Positions 40,507 through 49,058 of a stretch of DNA of 52,076 nt are shown piece by piece. The translations under genes were made by a program, and so were the position numbers. The stretch's first letter is position 1. Every line of letters starts with the position of its first letter. A model generated the notes under the pieces. It did not search any database. It saw nothing but the letters and a program-made list of their open reading frames with translations, and was not told the DNA's origin. Origin of the DNA: an uncultured Planctomycetia bacterium (GTDB lineage Bacteria > Planctomycetota > Phycisphaerae > FEN-1346 > JAACEH01); assembly GCA_903929765.1 (NCBI GenBank), contig CAIYVX010000029.1:1-52076 (forward strand), read 5' to 3'.

Positions 40507-40599
40507 TCACCCCTCTCCCTTGACGGGAGAGGGTGGCACGAAGTGCCGGGTGAGGGTGTACCGGTTTCGCCCAAATCACCACAGACTGCCGTTGCTTCT
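40507..40599 (+). repeat. Repeat family C, copy C5
   Basis: CACCCCTCTCCCTTGACGGG...GTGGCACGAAGTGCCGGGTGAGGGTGTACCGG, with a tail TTTCGCCCAAATCACC and CTGCCGTTG shared with C1. The fullest copy of the family. Confidence 0.9.
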
Positions 40600-40621
40600 T
40601 TTTCCGTTCCCAGGTAAAACA

Positions 40622-40704
40622 AATATCCAACCCGAACTCAGACTCCCACTCCGGAATCTGACTTCATGATTGGATATTGAGTGTTGGTTATTGGATATTC
40701 GCCG
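40622..40704 (+). repeat. Repeat family D, copy D2
   Basis: AATATCCAAC then CTCCCACTCCGGAATCTG and ACTTCATGATTGGATATTG...ATTCGCCG. Matches the minus strand of D1, with a shortened left arm. It ends a few bases before the M28 peptidase stop codon. Confidence 0.88.
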
Positions 40705-40707
40705 TTT

Positions 40708-42582
40708 TTATTCCTCGCCAGCCCCGCCTGCCTCGTCCGCCGTCCGCATCTCGACCAAACCTCCGCGTTCCAGCACCCGGAAGAACCGCAGCAAATCGGG
40801 CATCGGATGGTCGAACTCAGTTCGCACCAGGGCGGCGATCTCGGCCACCGTCCGCCGTCCGTCGGCCCAATAGCAGGCCGTGACGTAGAGCATGGCCCAG
40901 CGCGGGTCAGTGAAACCGTCGCGCTCCGCCTCGGGGATGCCGTCGAAGGTCGGGGCGCCCCAGAAACGGCGAACCGGAACACTCGTCCGCGCCTCGGCCG
41001 ACTCTCGCGCCGTCACGCCCCCGTCGCGGTCCTGCACCAGTCCCGCCAGGTCCAGTTCCGGCAGCCGCGCCGCCAGTTCCGCCGCCCGGCGACCGCCCAG
41101 CCGCGCGGTCCAGAGTATGCGGACCCGCGCCCGATCCAGAAAAAAGGTCCGCCGGGTTTCTCCCAGAGCGCCGCCCTCGGGGAAATCCGCCGCCGCGTCC
41201 TCGGCCACGGCCTCGGCCAGGTCGTCGGCCTCGGCCGCCCCCGCTTCCGCCAGCCACCGGACATAAGCCGCCGCCGCCACGGTCACTCGCCGCACGGCAT
41301 CCGCGCTCAGCCCCGACCAGTCGTCACTCGAAGTATGCCAGTGCCACGGCGACTTGATGACCCCCACCAGGCCCGCGCCGCCCGCTGCAGGATCGCACAT
41401 CATGTTGTCCGACAGGCTGTGCGGGCCGAGCTTGGCCGGGCGGGCGCCGGGAAAATTTTCCGTCAGCCGCATCGCCGCCCGAAACAGGGTGTCGGCCGCC
41501 GACGGCGCCGCCTCGCTTGTCATTTGCACCGGCGTGGGCCGCTCCGCGCTCTCGGGATTGCCCACGCCGTCCAAGTTGAGGCCCGCCAGGAGATGTTTGA
41601 GCAGGTCGCTGCGCCGGCTGTAAAAACCATAGGTCCCGTAACATTCGCTGGTCAGCAGAATCCGCACGCGCCGCCGCGGCGTGGCCATACCCGCCATGAG
41701 TCGCAGGGCTTCCATCATGGCCCCGCCACCCGAGGCATTGTCGATGACCCCGATTTCAAAGAGGTGCCCGACCAACAGAATCTCTTCCGGCGACCGGCCC
41801 GGCAGCACGGCGGTCACCACCGGCAACCGCCCTGGCCCGACCCGCCCGCCGACGCGGGCCTCGCACGTCACCGGCCCGCCGGTGAGCATGTTCCGCAGCC
41901 GCTGCCCCGTCGTCGGTGAGACGACAAAGCCGGTCATGCGGTGCTCGTCGGCGAGAAGCGCCCAGCCGCCCTCATCGTCGGCCCAGTTGTTGACCCAGCC
42001 CAGGGCCTCCGGATGACGCTCGGATTGGGCATTGAAACAGGTGACTACAGCCGCCGCCCCGACCTCCGCGGCAAATAACTTCATCTTCCCGCCCGGCCCG
42101 CGCCGCGTCAGAATAAACGACCCGCGGAGAGCCTGCCGTTCGGCCGCGCTGACCTGCGCCGGATCGTCCACCAGCACCAGCGGCCCGCGCACCCCGCCCG
42201 CCGGCGTCGGCTCACTCCACATCACCGACGACAGCGGCTGGGTCGCCCGGTCGCAGAGTACCTCCTCCTGCGGCGACACGATCCGCAAAATGCTCTCGCC
42301 CGCTTCCCAGGCCAGCGGCATCGTCCAGGACTGCATCCGCGTCCGCCCATCGGCCGGCAACTCGACGATCTCGACCTCGTCGGCCCCGAGGCGACGCAAC
42401 TCCTCGGCCGCATAGTTCGCCGTCCGCCAAAACGCCGTGAAGTCCGACGGCAGATCGCTCTGCCAGAAATCATGCACCCAACCGAGCGCCGCCCGCTCGT
42501 CGTACCGCGCCGCAAAGTCCGCGATCAGGCCCGCCAGCCGCTCATCCAGTTTTCGCCCCACACCCGCTCCTGCTTGCGCCAT
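40708..42582 (-). CDS. M28-family-like metallopeptidase with C-terminal helical extension
   Basis: 624 residues. The central domain (about 240-440) has the M28 zinc-site order: VGHLFEIGVIDNASGGGAMMEAL (His and bridging Asp), TSECYGTYGFYS (Glu pair position, here Glu-Cys), LAGLNLDGVGN (Asp) and HWHTSSDDW (His). A PA-like domain precedes it (about 100-215, GPLVLVDDPAQVSAAER and AAVVTCFNAQSERHPE). The C-terminus holds a winged-helix-like segment (TVAEIAALVRTEFDH...LRFFRVLERGGLVEM). No signal peptide is seen, so it is probably cytoplasmic. The E-to-C change at the general-base pair position could alter catalysis. It lies 15 bases after gyrA on the same strand. Confidence 0.8.
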   Translation of the reverse strand: MAQAGAGVGRKLDERLAGLIADFAARYDERAALGWVHDFWQSDLPSDFTAFWRTANYAAEELRRLGADEVEIVELPADGRTRMQSWTMPLAWEAGESILRIVSPQEEVLCDRATQPLSSVMWSEPTPAGGVRGPLVLVDDPAQVSAAERQALRGSFILTRRGPGGKMKLFAAEVGAAAVVTCFNAQSERHPEALGWVNNWADDEGGWALLADEHRMTGFVVSPTTGQRLRNMLTGGPVTCEARVGGRVGPGRLPVVTAVLPGRSPEEILLVGHLFEIGVIDNASGGGAMMEALRLMAGMATPRRRVRILLTSECYGTYGFYSRRSDLLKHLLAGLNLDGVGNPESAERPTPVQMTSEAAPSAADTLFRAAMRLTENFPGARPAKLGPHSLSDNMMCDPAAGGAGLVGVIKSPWHWHTSSDDWSGLSADAVRRVTVAAAAYVRWLAEAGAAEADDLAEAVAEDAAADFPEGGALGETRRTFFLDRARVRILWTARLGGRRAAELAARLPELDLAGLVQDRDGGVTARESAEARTSVPVRRFWGAPTFDGIPEAERDGFTDPRWAMLYVTACYWADGRRTVAEIAALVRTEFDHPMPDLLRFFRVLERGGLVEMRTADEAGGAGEE

Positions 42583-42597
42583 GTTTCGGGCCGGCGA

Positions 42598-45195
42598 TTA
42601 CTTCTCCCCGCCCTCGTCCGCCCCAGCCTCTTCCATCTTCTCCGGCGGCGTCGCGTCGCCGGCATCCTCCGCTTTTTCTTCCGGCGCCACCCGCGCCACG
42701 GCCTGCAGCGTGTCGCCCTCTTTCAGCGTGATCACCCGCACGCCCTGAGTGGCCCGGCCGATGACCCGCAAGTCTTTCAGGCCGATGCGCTGAATCATGC
42801 CCTTGGAGGTAATCATCACCAGATCGTCGCTGTCGCGGACCGCCATCATGGCGATCACGGGGCCGTTGCGATCCGTGGTGCGGATGTTGATGATGCCCTG
42901 TCCGCCGCGGCCCTGGAGGCGGTATTCCTCGAACTCGGTCCGCTTGCCGTACCCGTTCTCGCAAACCGACAGGAGCGTGGCCGTGTTGTCGACGACAGTC
43001 ATTCCGACCACCGCGTCGCCCTTGTGCAACCGGATGCCGCGCACGCCGGTGGTGGCCCGTCCCATGGACCGGCATTCCTTTTCGTGGAAGCGGATGGCCA
43101 TGCCCAGGCGCGTGGCCAGGACGATCTCGTCGCTGCCGTGCGTGATCTGCGCCCCGATCAGCGCATCGCCCTGGTCGAGGTTAATGGCGATGATGCCACC
43201 CTTCTTCGGATGGCTGTAGGCTTCCATGTCCGTCTTCTTGACCGTGCCCATGGCCGTGGCCATGACCAGTTCGCCCTTGAACTCCCGCACCGGTATCATC
43301 CCCGCGATCTTCTCGCCCTCGCGCATCGAGAGGACGTTGATGATCGCCCGGCCCCGGCTCTGCCGCGAAAGTTGCGGGATGTCGTAAACCTTCAGCCAGT
43401 AGCAATGGCCGAGGTTCGAGAAAAACAGGATGTAATCGTGCGTCGAGGCGATGAACAAATCTTCGATGAAATCGTTGTCCTTCGTCTCGCCGCCGACAAT
43501 GCCCTGGCCGCCGCGACCCTGCCGGCGATAGGCCGAAACGGGCGACCGCTTGATGTAGCCCTCGTGGCTGATGGTCACGACGACGTTTTCCTCGGCGATC
43601 AGGTCTTCGATGTTAAAGTCGCCGACCTCGCTCGTGATTTCCGTCCGCCGCGCGTCGCCGAACTTGGCCACCATTTCGTCCAGGTCCGTCACGATAATGT
43701 CCAGCACCAGACGCTCATCGGCCAGGATGGCCTCGTAGCCCTCGATCTCCAGACGCACGGCCGCCCACTCGTCGCGCAGTTTCTCGATTTCCAACCCCGT
43801 CAGCCGCTGTAACTGCATCGACAGAATCGCGTCCGCCTGACCGTGGGTGAAACTGGCCGGCTCCGCCAGGGCCTTCAGCACCAGCTTGTTGGCCGGATCG
43901 GCCGCCTTGCCGGTCAGATTCTTGAACGCAAACTCCCACTTCCGGGCCATCAGCCGTTCTTTGGCCGTCGCCACGTCCGGGCTTTTCTTGATCAGCTCGA
44001 TAATCTCATCGATGTTCGCCACGGCGTACAGGAGGCCGACCAGGATGTGCTCCCGCTGGCGGGCCTTGCGCAGGAGGAACGCCGTCCGCCGCCGGATCAC
44101 GTTCTTGCGGTGCTCGACGTAAAGTTCCAGGAACTCCTTCAGCCGCAGCGTGCGCGGCCGGTTGTTCACCAGGGCGATGTTGATGATCGAAAAGTTCGAC
44201 TGGAGCGACGTGTATTCATACAACTGATTGATGATCACGTTGGCGTCTTCGCCGCGCTTCAACTCGATCACCAGCCGCATGCCGTCCCGGTCGCTCTCGT
44301 CGCGCAGGTCGGAGATGCCCGGAATCTGGTTGGCCTTGACACAATCGGCGATCCGCTCGATGATCGACGTCTTCAGCAGGTTGTAGGGAATCTCGGTCAC
44401 GACCAGGCTCTGCTTGCCGCCGCGACCTTCCTCGACGTGCATCTTGGCCCGCACCGTCACCTTGCCCCGGCCCGTGGTGTAAGCGTCGTAAATGCCCTTC
44501 GTGCCGCACATGATCCCGCCGGTCGGAAAGTCCGGACCCTTGATGAACTTCATCAGGTCCTTGTCCGTGCAATCCGGCTTGTCGATCAGGTGCTTGATTC
44601 CCGCCGCCACCTCTTTCAGATTGTGCGGCGGAATGCTCGTCGCCATGCCCACCGCGATGCCCTGCGAACCGTTGCAGATGAGGTTGGGGAATTTGCCGGG
44701 CAGCACTTCCGGCTCGGTTGTCGTCTCGTCATAGTTCGGGACGTAATCGACAGTGTCGAGTTTGAGGTCTTCGAGCATCGCCTCCGTTACCGCCGTCAGG
44801 CGCGCTTCGGTATAGCGCATGGCCGCCGGCGGATCGCCGTCGATGGAGCCGAAGTTACCCTGACCGTCCACCAGCCGGTAGCGCATGTTGAAATCCTGGG
44901 CCATGCGCACCAGCGTCGGATAGACCACGCCTTCGCCGTGCGGGTGATAGTTGCCCGACGTGTCGCCGGCGATCTTCGCGCACTTGCGGTACCGCCCGCG
45001 CGCCGACAGCCCCAGGTCGTTCATCGCCACCAGGATGCGCCGTTGCGACGGCTTCAGCCCGTCCTCGACGCGCGGCAAAGCCCGGCTGACGATGACGCTC
45101 ATGGCGTAGGTCAGGTACGATTCCTTCATCTCGCTTTCGATCTGAAGGTCTTCGACGTGATCGTTGTTATTCAATTGCTGGATGCTCTCTGCCAA
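42598..45195 (-). CDS. gyrA: DNA gyrase subunit A
   Basis: 865 residues if translation starts at TTG 45193-45195, which has GAGG seven bases upstream; the frame extends to another TTG at 45264 without a ribosome site. Introduces negative supercoils with GyrB. SRALPRVEDGLKPSQRRIL, GNYHPHGEGVVYPTLVRMAQ and the catalytic Tyr in AAMRYTEARL are present; the quinolone-region Ser83 position is in HGEGV. The C-terminal pinwheel has a QGRGGQG GyrA box in the first blade and the same heptapeptide again in a later blade (YRLQGRGGQGIINI). An acidic tail ends the protein. gyrB is not in the window. Confidence 0.97.
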   Translation of the reverse strand: MAESIQQLNNNDHVEDLQIESEMKESYLTYAMSVIVSRALPRVEDGLKPSQRRILVAMNDLGLSARGRYRKCAKIAGDTSGNYHPHGEGVVYPTLVRMAQDFNMRYRLVDGQGNFGSIDGDPPAAMRYTEARLTAVTEAMLEDLKLDTVDYVPNYDETTTEPEVLPGKFPNLICNGSQGIAVGMATSIPPHNLKEVAAGIKHLIDKPDCTDKDLMKFIKGPDFPTGGIMCGTKGIYDAYTTGRGKVTVRAKMHVEEGRGGKQSLVVTEIPYNLLKTSIIERIADCVKANQIPGISDLRDESDRDGMRLVIELKRGEDANVIINQLYEYTSLQSNFSIINIALVNNRPRTLRLKEFLELYVEHRKNVIRRRTAFLLRKARQREHILVGLLYAVANIDEIIELIKKSPDVATAKERLMARKWEFAFKNLTGKAADPANKLVLKALAEPASFTHGQADAILSMQLQRLTGLEIEKLRDEWAAVRLEIEGYEAILADERLVLDIIVTDLDEMVAKFGDARRTEITSEVGDFNIEDLIAEENVVVTISHEGYIKRSPVSAYRRQGRGGQGIVGGETKDNDFIEDLFIASTHDYILFFSNLGHCYWLKVYDIPQLSRQSRGRAIINVLSMREGEKIAGMIPVREFKGELVMATAMGTVKKTDMEAYSHPKKGGIIAINLDQGDALIGAQITHGSDEIVLATRLGMAIRFHEKECRSMGRATTGVRGIRLHKGDAVVGMTVVDNTATLLSVCENGYGKRTEFEEYRLQGRGGQGIINIRTTDRNGPVIAMMAVRDSDDLVMITSKGMIQRIGLKDLRVIGRATQGVRVITLKEGDTLQAVARVAPEEKAEDAGDATPPEKMEEAGADEGGEK

Positions 45196-45563
45196 GTGAT
45201 TCCTCGCCTTTCCTTCTGCCGCTGGAAAACGCCCGCTCTCTGCGGAATTGTGCCCACAAACCAAGCCGGAATTTTACCCCTTTGCCGCCGTCCACGCAAT
45301 GATTTTCGCACTCAGATTTCCTGCGGTTTTCAGGGTAATTTCTGGAATCCGGGTGCCACACTTTGAAGCCCCGGCTTTGCCGGGGCCAAAGTGTGTTCTT
45401 CTTTGTCCTACCTTGCCTGTGGATAGCATGGACCGGCCCAGACCGGCCAAGACAAATTTGCCGCGACTCTTTCTCCGACTTCACGATTCTGCGGTTCGAT
45501 ATTTGACCTTCGCCGTTCTTCTTTTCGCTTTTCCCGTTCGACTTTATCCCGTAAGATTAAACC
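45196..45563. other. Divergent gyrA-nadE intergenic region
   Basis: Holds repeat A4 and pyrimidine-rich DNA; no gene seen. Both gyrA and nadE promoters should lie here, but I could not fix either one confidently. A stretch around 45500-45525 (GATATTTGACCTTCGCCGTTCTT) weakly resembles the end of family D. Confidence 0.6.
45350..45409 (+). repeat. Repeat family A, copy A4
   Basis: Identical over 60 bases to A3 at 32021-32080, 13 kb away, in the same orientation. Confidence 0.93.
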
Positions 45564-47219
45564 ATGAAAATCGCCCTGGCCCAGATTAATCCCACCGTCG
45601 GCGACATTGTCGGCAACGCCGACCTGATTCGCCGCGACATTCGCCGCGCCCGCGACGCCGGGGCTAGGCTCGTCGTCTTTCCCGAACTGGCACTCCTCGG
45701 CTATCCCCCGCGCGACCTGCTCCTCAAGAGCGACCTCGTCGCCGCCAACCTCGCCGCCATCGAATCTCTCGCCGCCGAGACGCGCGGTATCGCCGCCCTC
45801 GTCGGTTTCGTCGACCGCAACTCGTCCCACGTGGGCCGACCGCTGCACAACGCCCTGGCCGTCCTCGATGACGGCCGCTTCGTCGCCCGAAAACACAAAA
45901 CTCTTCTGCCGACCTACGATGTTTTCGACGAAGCCCGCTATTTCGAACCCGGCCCGGCCGCCGTGGTGGTCGAAATCGGCGGACTGCGACTCGGCCTCTC
46001 CGTCTGCGAAGACATCTGGAACCCCGAAGACCAGGACCTCCGCAACCTCTACCCCGAAGACCCCATCGCCGCCCTGGCCGCCCATAAGCCCGACGCCATC
46101 GTCAACATCTCCGCCTCGCCGTTTGTCCTCGGCAAATACGACACCCGCCTGGCCCTCCTGCGCCGCCAGGCCGCGATGCACTGCCTGCCCGTTCTCTATT
46201 GCAACCAAGTGGGCGGCAACGACGAACTGATTTTCGACGGGGCGTCGATGGCGATGGCCGCCGACGGCCGCATTCTGGCCCAGGCCCGCGACTTCGAGGA
46301 AGACCTGATTATCCTCGACCTGCCGCCACAAGGAAATCATGGCCCGTCTGCGCCGGACCATGCCACCCAACTTCGCCAGCCGCGAGCCGGCGTTGCCTCG
46401 CTGCACGGGGCGCTGGTGCTGGGCCTGCGCGACTATTTCCGCAAGTGCGGCTTCACCGACGCCGTCCTCGGACTTTCCGGCGGCATCGACTCCGCCGTCG
46501 TCTGCTGCCTCGCCGCCGAAGCCCTCGGACCGGACCACGTCACCGCCGTCGCTCTACCCTCTCGCTACACCGCCGCCCAGTCCAACTCCGACGCCGAACT
46601 CCTGGCCCGTCGCCTCGGCGTCCGCTTCGCCACCATCCCCATCGCCGAAGTCCACCAGGCCTACGAACAGGCCCTCGCCCCGGTCTTCGCCGGCTGCGCG
46701 CCCGACATCACCGAAGAAAACATCCAGGCCCGCATTCGCGGCGTGCTCTTGATGGCCATGTCGAACAAGTTCGGCAGCCTCCTCCTGGCCACCGGCAACA
46801 AGAGCGAATTGGCGACCGGCTATTGCACGCTCTACGGCGACATGTGCGGCGGACTGGCCCCCATCGGCGACCTGCCCAAGGGCCACGTTTACGAACTGGC
46901 CCGGCACCTCAACCGCGACGGCGAAATCATCCCCGCCGCCATCCTCACCCGCCCGCCCACCGCCGAACTCAAGCCCAACCAGACCGACCAGGACACCCTG
47001 CCGCCCTACGACACCGTTGACCGCGTCGTCCAGCTTTACGTCGAAGAACTCGCCTCCACCGACGACCTCATCGCCGCTGGCATCGACCGCCCCACCGCCG
47101 AACGCCTCGTCCGCATGATCGACAACGCCGAATACAAGCGCCGCCAGGCCGCCCCGGTCCTCAAAGTCACCGGCCGCGCCTTCGGCATGGGCCGCCGCAT
47201 GCCGATTGCGAAACGGTAG
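45564..47219 (+). CDS. nadE: Glutamine-dependent NAD synthase
   Basis: 551 residues. The N-terminal nitrilase-type glutaminase has the triad Glu41 (PELALLG), Lys112 (HKTLLPTYDVFDE) and Cys148 (SVCEDIW). The C-terminal ATP-pyrophosphatase synthase has SGGIDSAV, the P-loop, then TGNKSELATGYCTLYGDMCGG and KPNQTDQDTLPPYD. It converts deamido-NAD to NAD with glutamine as ammonia donor. nadD in this window makes its substrate. ATG with no strong ribosome site. Confidence 0.97.
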   Translation: MKIALAQINPTVGDIVGNADLIRRDIRRARDAGARLVVFPELALLGYPPRDLLLKSDLVAANLAAIESLAAETRGIAALVGFVDRNSSHVGRPLHNALAVLDDGRFVARKHKTLLPTYDVFDEARYFEPGPAAVVVEIGGLRLGLSVCEDIWNPEDQDLRNLYPEDPIAALAAHKPDAIVNISASPFVLGKYDTRLALLRRQAAMHCLPVLYCNQVGGNDELIFDGASMAMAADGRILAQARDFEEDLIILDLPPQGNHGPSAPDHATQLRQPRAGVASLHGALVLGLRDYFRKCGFTDAVLGLSGGIDSAVVCCLAAEALGPDHVTAVALPSRYTAAQSNSDAELLARRLGVRFATIPIAEVHQAYEQALAPVFAGCAPDITEENIQARIRGVLLMAMSNKFGSLLLATGNKSELATGYCTLYGDMCGGLAPIGDLPKGHVYELARHLNRDGEIIPAAILTRPPTAELKPNQTDQDTLPPYDTVDRVVQLYVEELASTDDLIAAGIDRPTAERLVRMIDNAEYKRRQAAPVLKVTGRAFGMGRRMPIAKR

Positions 47220-47276
47220 CGGCCAATGTAACGCTGCCGGAGAATGTCGTTTTTTTTCAATCGAAAGGATGCCGCC

Positions 47277-48290
47277 ATGAAATCCGCTGCAATCACTCTT
47301 TTGTTGTGCCTGGCTTCCATGGTCGCCGTGGCCGCGACCAGCGATAAACAGGCTTCATCGGTCATTGCCGCCAAGCCCTTCTGTAAACTCATCTTCAAAA
47401 ACAACGGCTTCGCCATCCTGCCGCTCGATGAGTTGGACAAGAGCGGCAGCAACAAGGTACTCCAGATGTTCCTGCAGTCCACCGACCACTTCGCGCCGAA
47501 CATCAGTGTGACGACACAGCAATATACCGGCAGCGCGGCGGGCTACCTGGCGATGACCATTAAGCAGTGCGAGGAGATGAAGTGGAAGGTGCTTTCCTCG
47601 AAGGCCACCACCGACACGATGGTGTTAGAGTATGTCGGCACCGCCCAGGATTTGAACCTGCACTTCTACCAACAGGCCGTATTCACTTCGAGCACCGTCT
47701 ATCTGGCCAATGCCACGGCGTTGGAAGACCAGTGGGAGGGGACCGCATCGCTGCTCAAGTCCTGTGTCGGCCAATTGAAAGCCAACCAAGGAGCCGCGGC
47801 GATCGCGCCAGACAAGTCCGGCAACAAGCTGGTTTTCAAGAATAACGGCTTTTCCATCCCGGTCCTCGAAGAACCCGGTAAGGTGGTCGAGGGGCGGGTT
47901 CTGGCCATGTTCCTCCCGCCCTCGGACGGATTTTCTCCGAATGTGGGTGTCAATACCGGCCCGTTCACCGGCACAATAGCCGAGTATGCTGCTGAGTATA
48001 AGAAGGAACTTGAAGCCAGCGGGTTCAAGGTCGAATCGGAGAGCCAAAAGGACGACGGGCTAACGGTCGAGTTTTCCGGCGTAGCCCGTGGGAGGAGTGT
48101 TCACGGCTGCCAGAAGGTCGTGTTCAAGGACGGAATCATCTATCGCGGCATAGCTATGGCGAACGAGAACCAATGGAAGGTTTCCGGGGCCAAACTCAAG
48201 GCCTGCGTGGATAGCCTGGAAGTCCTGTCAACCGGCAAATCGGCTGCACCTGCCGCCAAGTCAGCCAGTTCTGCCAAGGCTGCGAATTAG
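47277..48290 (+). CDS. Exported protein with two tandem copies of an unknown domain
   Basis: 337 residues from ATG 47277 (AAAGGA upstream; the longer frame from 47244 lacks support). Signal peptide residues 1-19 (SAAITLLLCLASMVAVAA). Two copies of a ~130-residue domain follow: copy 1 about 33-165 and copy 2 about 180-310. Each opens KLxFKNNGFxIxxL, has a PNxxVxTxxxTG segment, then YxGxAxxxxxHxxQxxVF and ends W..ASLLKSCVGQLK / WKVSGAKLKACVDSLE. The pattern recalls PsbP/DUF1795-like folds, but this is not certain. An Ala/Ser/Lys-rich tail ends it. Confidence 0.72.
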   Translation: MKSAAITLLLCLASMVAVAATSDKQASSVIAAKPFCKLIFKNNGFAILPLDELDKSGSNKVLQMFLQSTDHFAPNISVTTQQYTGSAAGYLAMTIKQCEEMKWKVLSSKATTDTMVLEYVGTAQDLNLHFYQQAVFTSSTVYLANATALEDQWEGTASLLKSCVGQLKANQGAAAIAPDKSGNKLVFKNNGFSIPVLEEPGKVVEGRVLAMFLPPSDGFSPNVGVNTGPFTGTIAEYAAEYKKELEASGFKVESESQKDDGLTVEFSGVARGRSVHGCQKVVFKDGIIYRGIAMANENQWKVSGAKLKACVDSLEVLSTGKSAAPAAKSASSAKAAN

Positions 48291-48311
48291 AGATTAAGAC
48301 ATGCTGTTAAA

Positions 48312-48641
48312 TTATGGATGCGGCGTGATGGCGATGATCGTGATTTCGCGCTGGCCGGGACCATAACACCAGAAGACGCGGTAGGCGCCGGGCGTGCGGT
48401 TCTGAGCGTAGGCCTCGAAGACTTTGCCCACCGGGTCGAAGGGATTGGCGAGCGAAAGGAATTCGTGCGTCTGAAGCCCCGGATGGCGGGGATTGGAAGA
48501 GAGCAGCCGGATCGTCTTGGAGACCTGCTTGTAGAGGCCTTCCTGCTTCGAAGATTTGACCGTCTTGCGGCGTGACTCGGCGGCGCTCTTGATGCGATCG
48601 AAGTCGGCCCTGGCTCGGACGGTCCATTTCACGGTGAACAT
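48312..48641 (-). CDS. RelE/ParE-superfamily toxin
   Basis: 109 residues. The fold pattern is visible: VKWTVRARADFDRIKSAA, then helices LYKQVSKTIRLLSSNP, and beta strands FEAYAQNRTPGAYRVFWCYGPGQREITIIAITPHP. The C-terminal R.FW.Y.P and ITPH motif is typical of RelE-type ribosome-dependent or ParE-type gyrase toxins. Which target applies is not decidable. The antitoxin stop and toxin start overlap as TAATG, so translation is coupled. Confidence 0.85.
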   Translation of the reverse strand: MFTVKWTVRARADFDRIKSAAESRRKTVKSSKQEGLYKQVSKTIRLLSSNPRHPGLQTHEFLSLANPFDPVGKVFEAYAQNRTPGAYRVFWCYGPGQREITIIAITPHP

Positions 48642-48904
48642 TAGCGCCGGCCCTCGTCTTCATCCTCTTCTGGCGCCAGTTCTGGCGAGGCCGCAAACTC
48701 ACCCCTGTGGGCCTGCTCCAATCCCTTCAGAACCGAGGCTAGGGCCTTGCGGTTCTTGAACAACCACGCTTCCCGGGACGGCACGGCTTCGGCGGGAATC
48801 AGTTGTACAATGCCGCCTTCGAGTTCCTCGACCAGCACCATCTTGTTGGCAAACGCCGGCCCAAGCGTCAACCGTCCGCGCCCGTCAATTGTTTTCGTGG
48901 TCAT
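48641..48904 (-). CDS. Antitoxin partner of the RelE-like toxin
   Basis: 87 residues from ATG 48902-48904 with a strong AGGAGGTGG site; an in-frame ATG at 48946 precedes the promoter -10 region and is rejected. N-terminal TTKTIDGRGRLTLGPAFAN resembles AbrB-like DNA-binding (beta-strand, RG, LTLG). The acidic C-terminus (EEDEDEGRR) suits toxin contact. AbrB-like antitoxin with RelE toxin is a less usual pairing. Regulated by the overlapping promoter-repeat at 48926-48963. Confidence 0.75.
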   Translation of the reverse strand: MTTKTIDGRGRLTLGPAFANKMVLVEELEGGIVQLIPAEAVPSREAWLFKNRKALASVLKGLEQAHRGEFAASPELAPEEDEDEGRR

Positions 48905-48925
48905 CCGCCACCTCCTCTGAGTCTT

Positions 48926-48963
48926 ATTATAACCCAAATCGGGCATTGGGGCAAATGGGCATT
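48926..48963 (-). promoter_or_regulatory. Promoter with direct-repeat operator for the RelE-type toxin-antitoxin pair
   Basis: On the minus strand, TTGCCC (48954-48949) and TATAAT (48931-48926) have a 17-base spacer. On plus, CAAATCGGGCATT (48935-48947) and CAAATGGGCATT (48952-48963) are direct repeats covering the spacer and -35. They are likely binding sites for the antitoxin. Confidence 0.65.
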
Positions 48964-49000
48964 ACCCAAAAATTGCCGCCAGCCAAACACATTGCGCTCC

Positions 49001-49034
49001 CAAGAAAAAGGGGGGGCCAGAAATTGGCCCCCCG
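49001..49034 (-). terminator. Intrinsic terminator of the dockerin-type gene
   Basis: On the minus strand GGGGGGCCA pairs TGGCCCCCC around ATTTC, followed by CTTTTTCTT. Twenty-five bases after the stop codon. Confidence 0.88.
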
Positions 49035-49058
49035 CATCTGGTGATTATCATTCACATT

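Noticed and set aside
40398-40707. CRISPR array
   Set aside because: The repeats are different palindromic families at irregular spacing with no spacers or cas genes.
45196-45264. Longer gyrA from TTG 45264
   Set aside because: No ribosome site there; GAGG precedes TTG 45195 and the added residues do not resemble GyrA.
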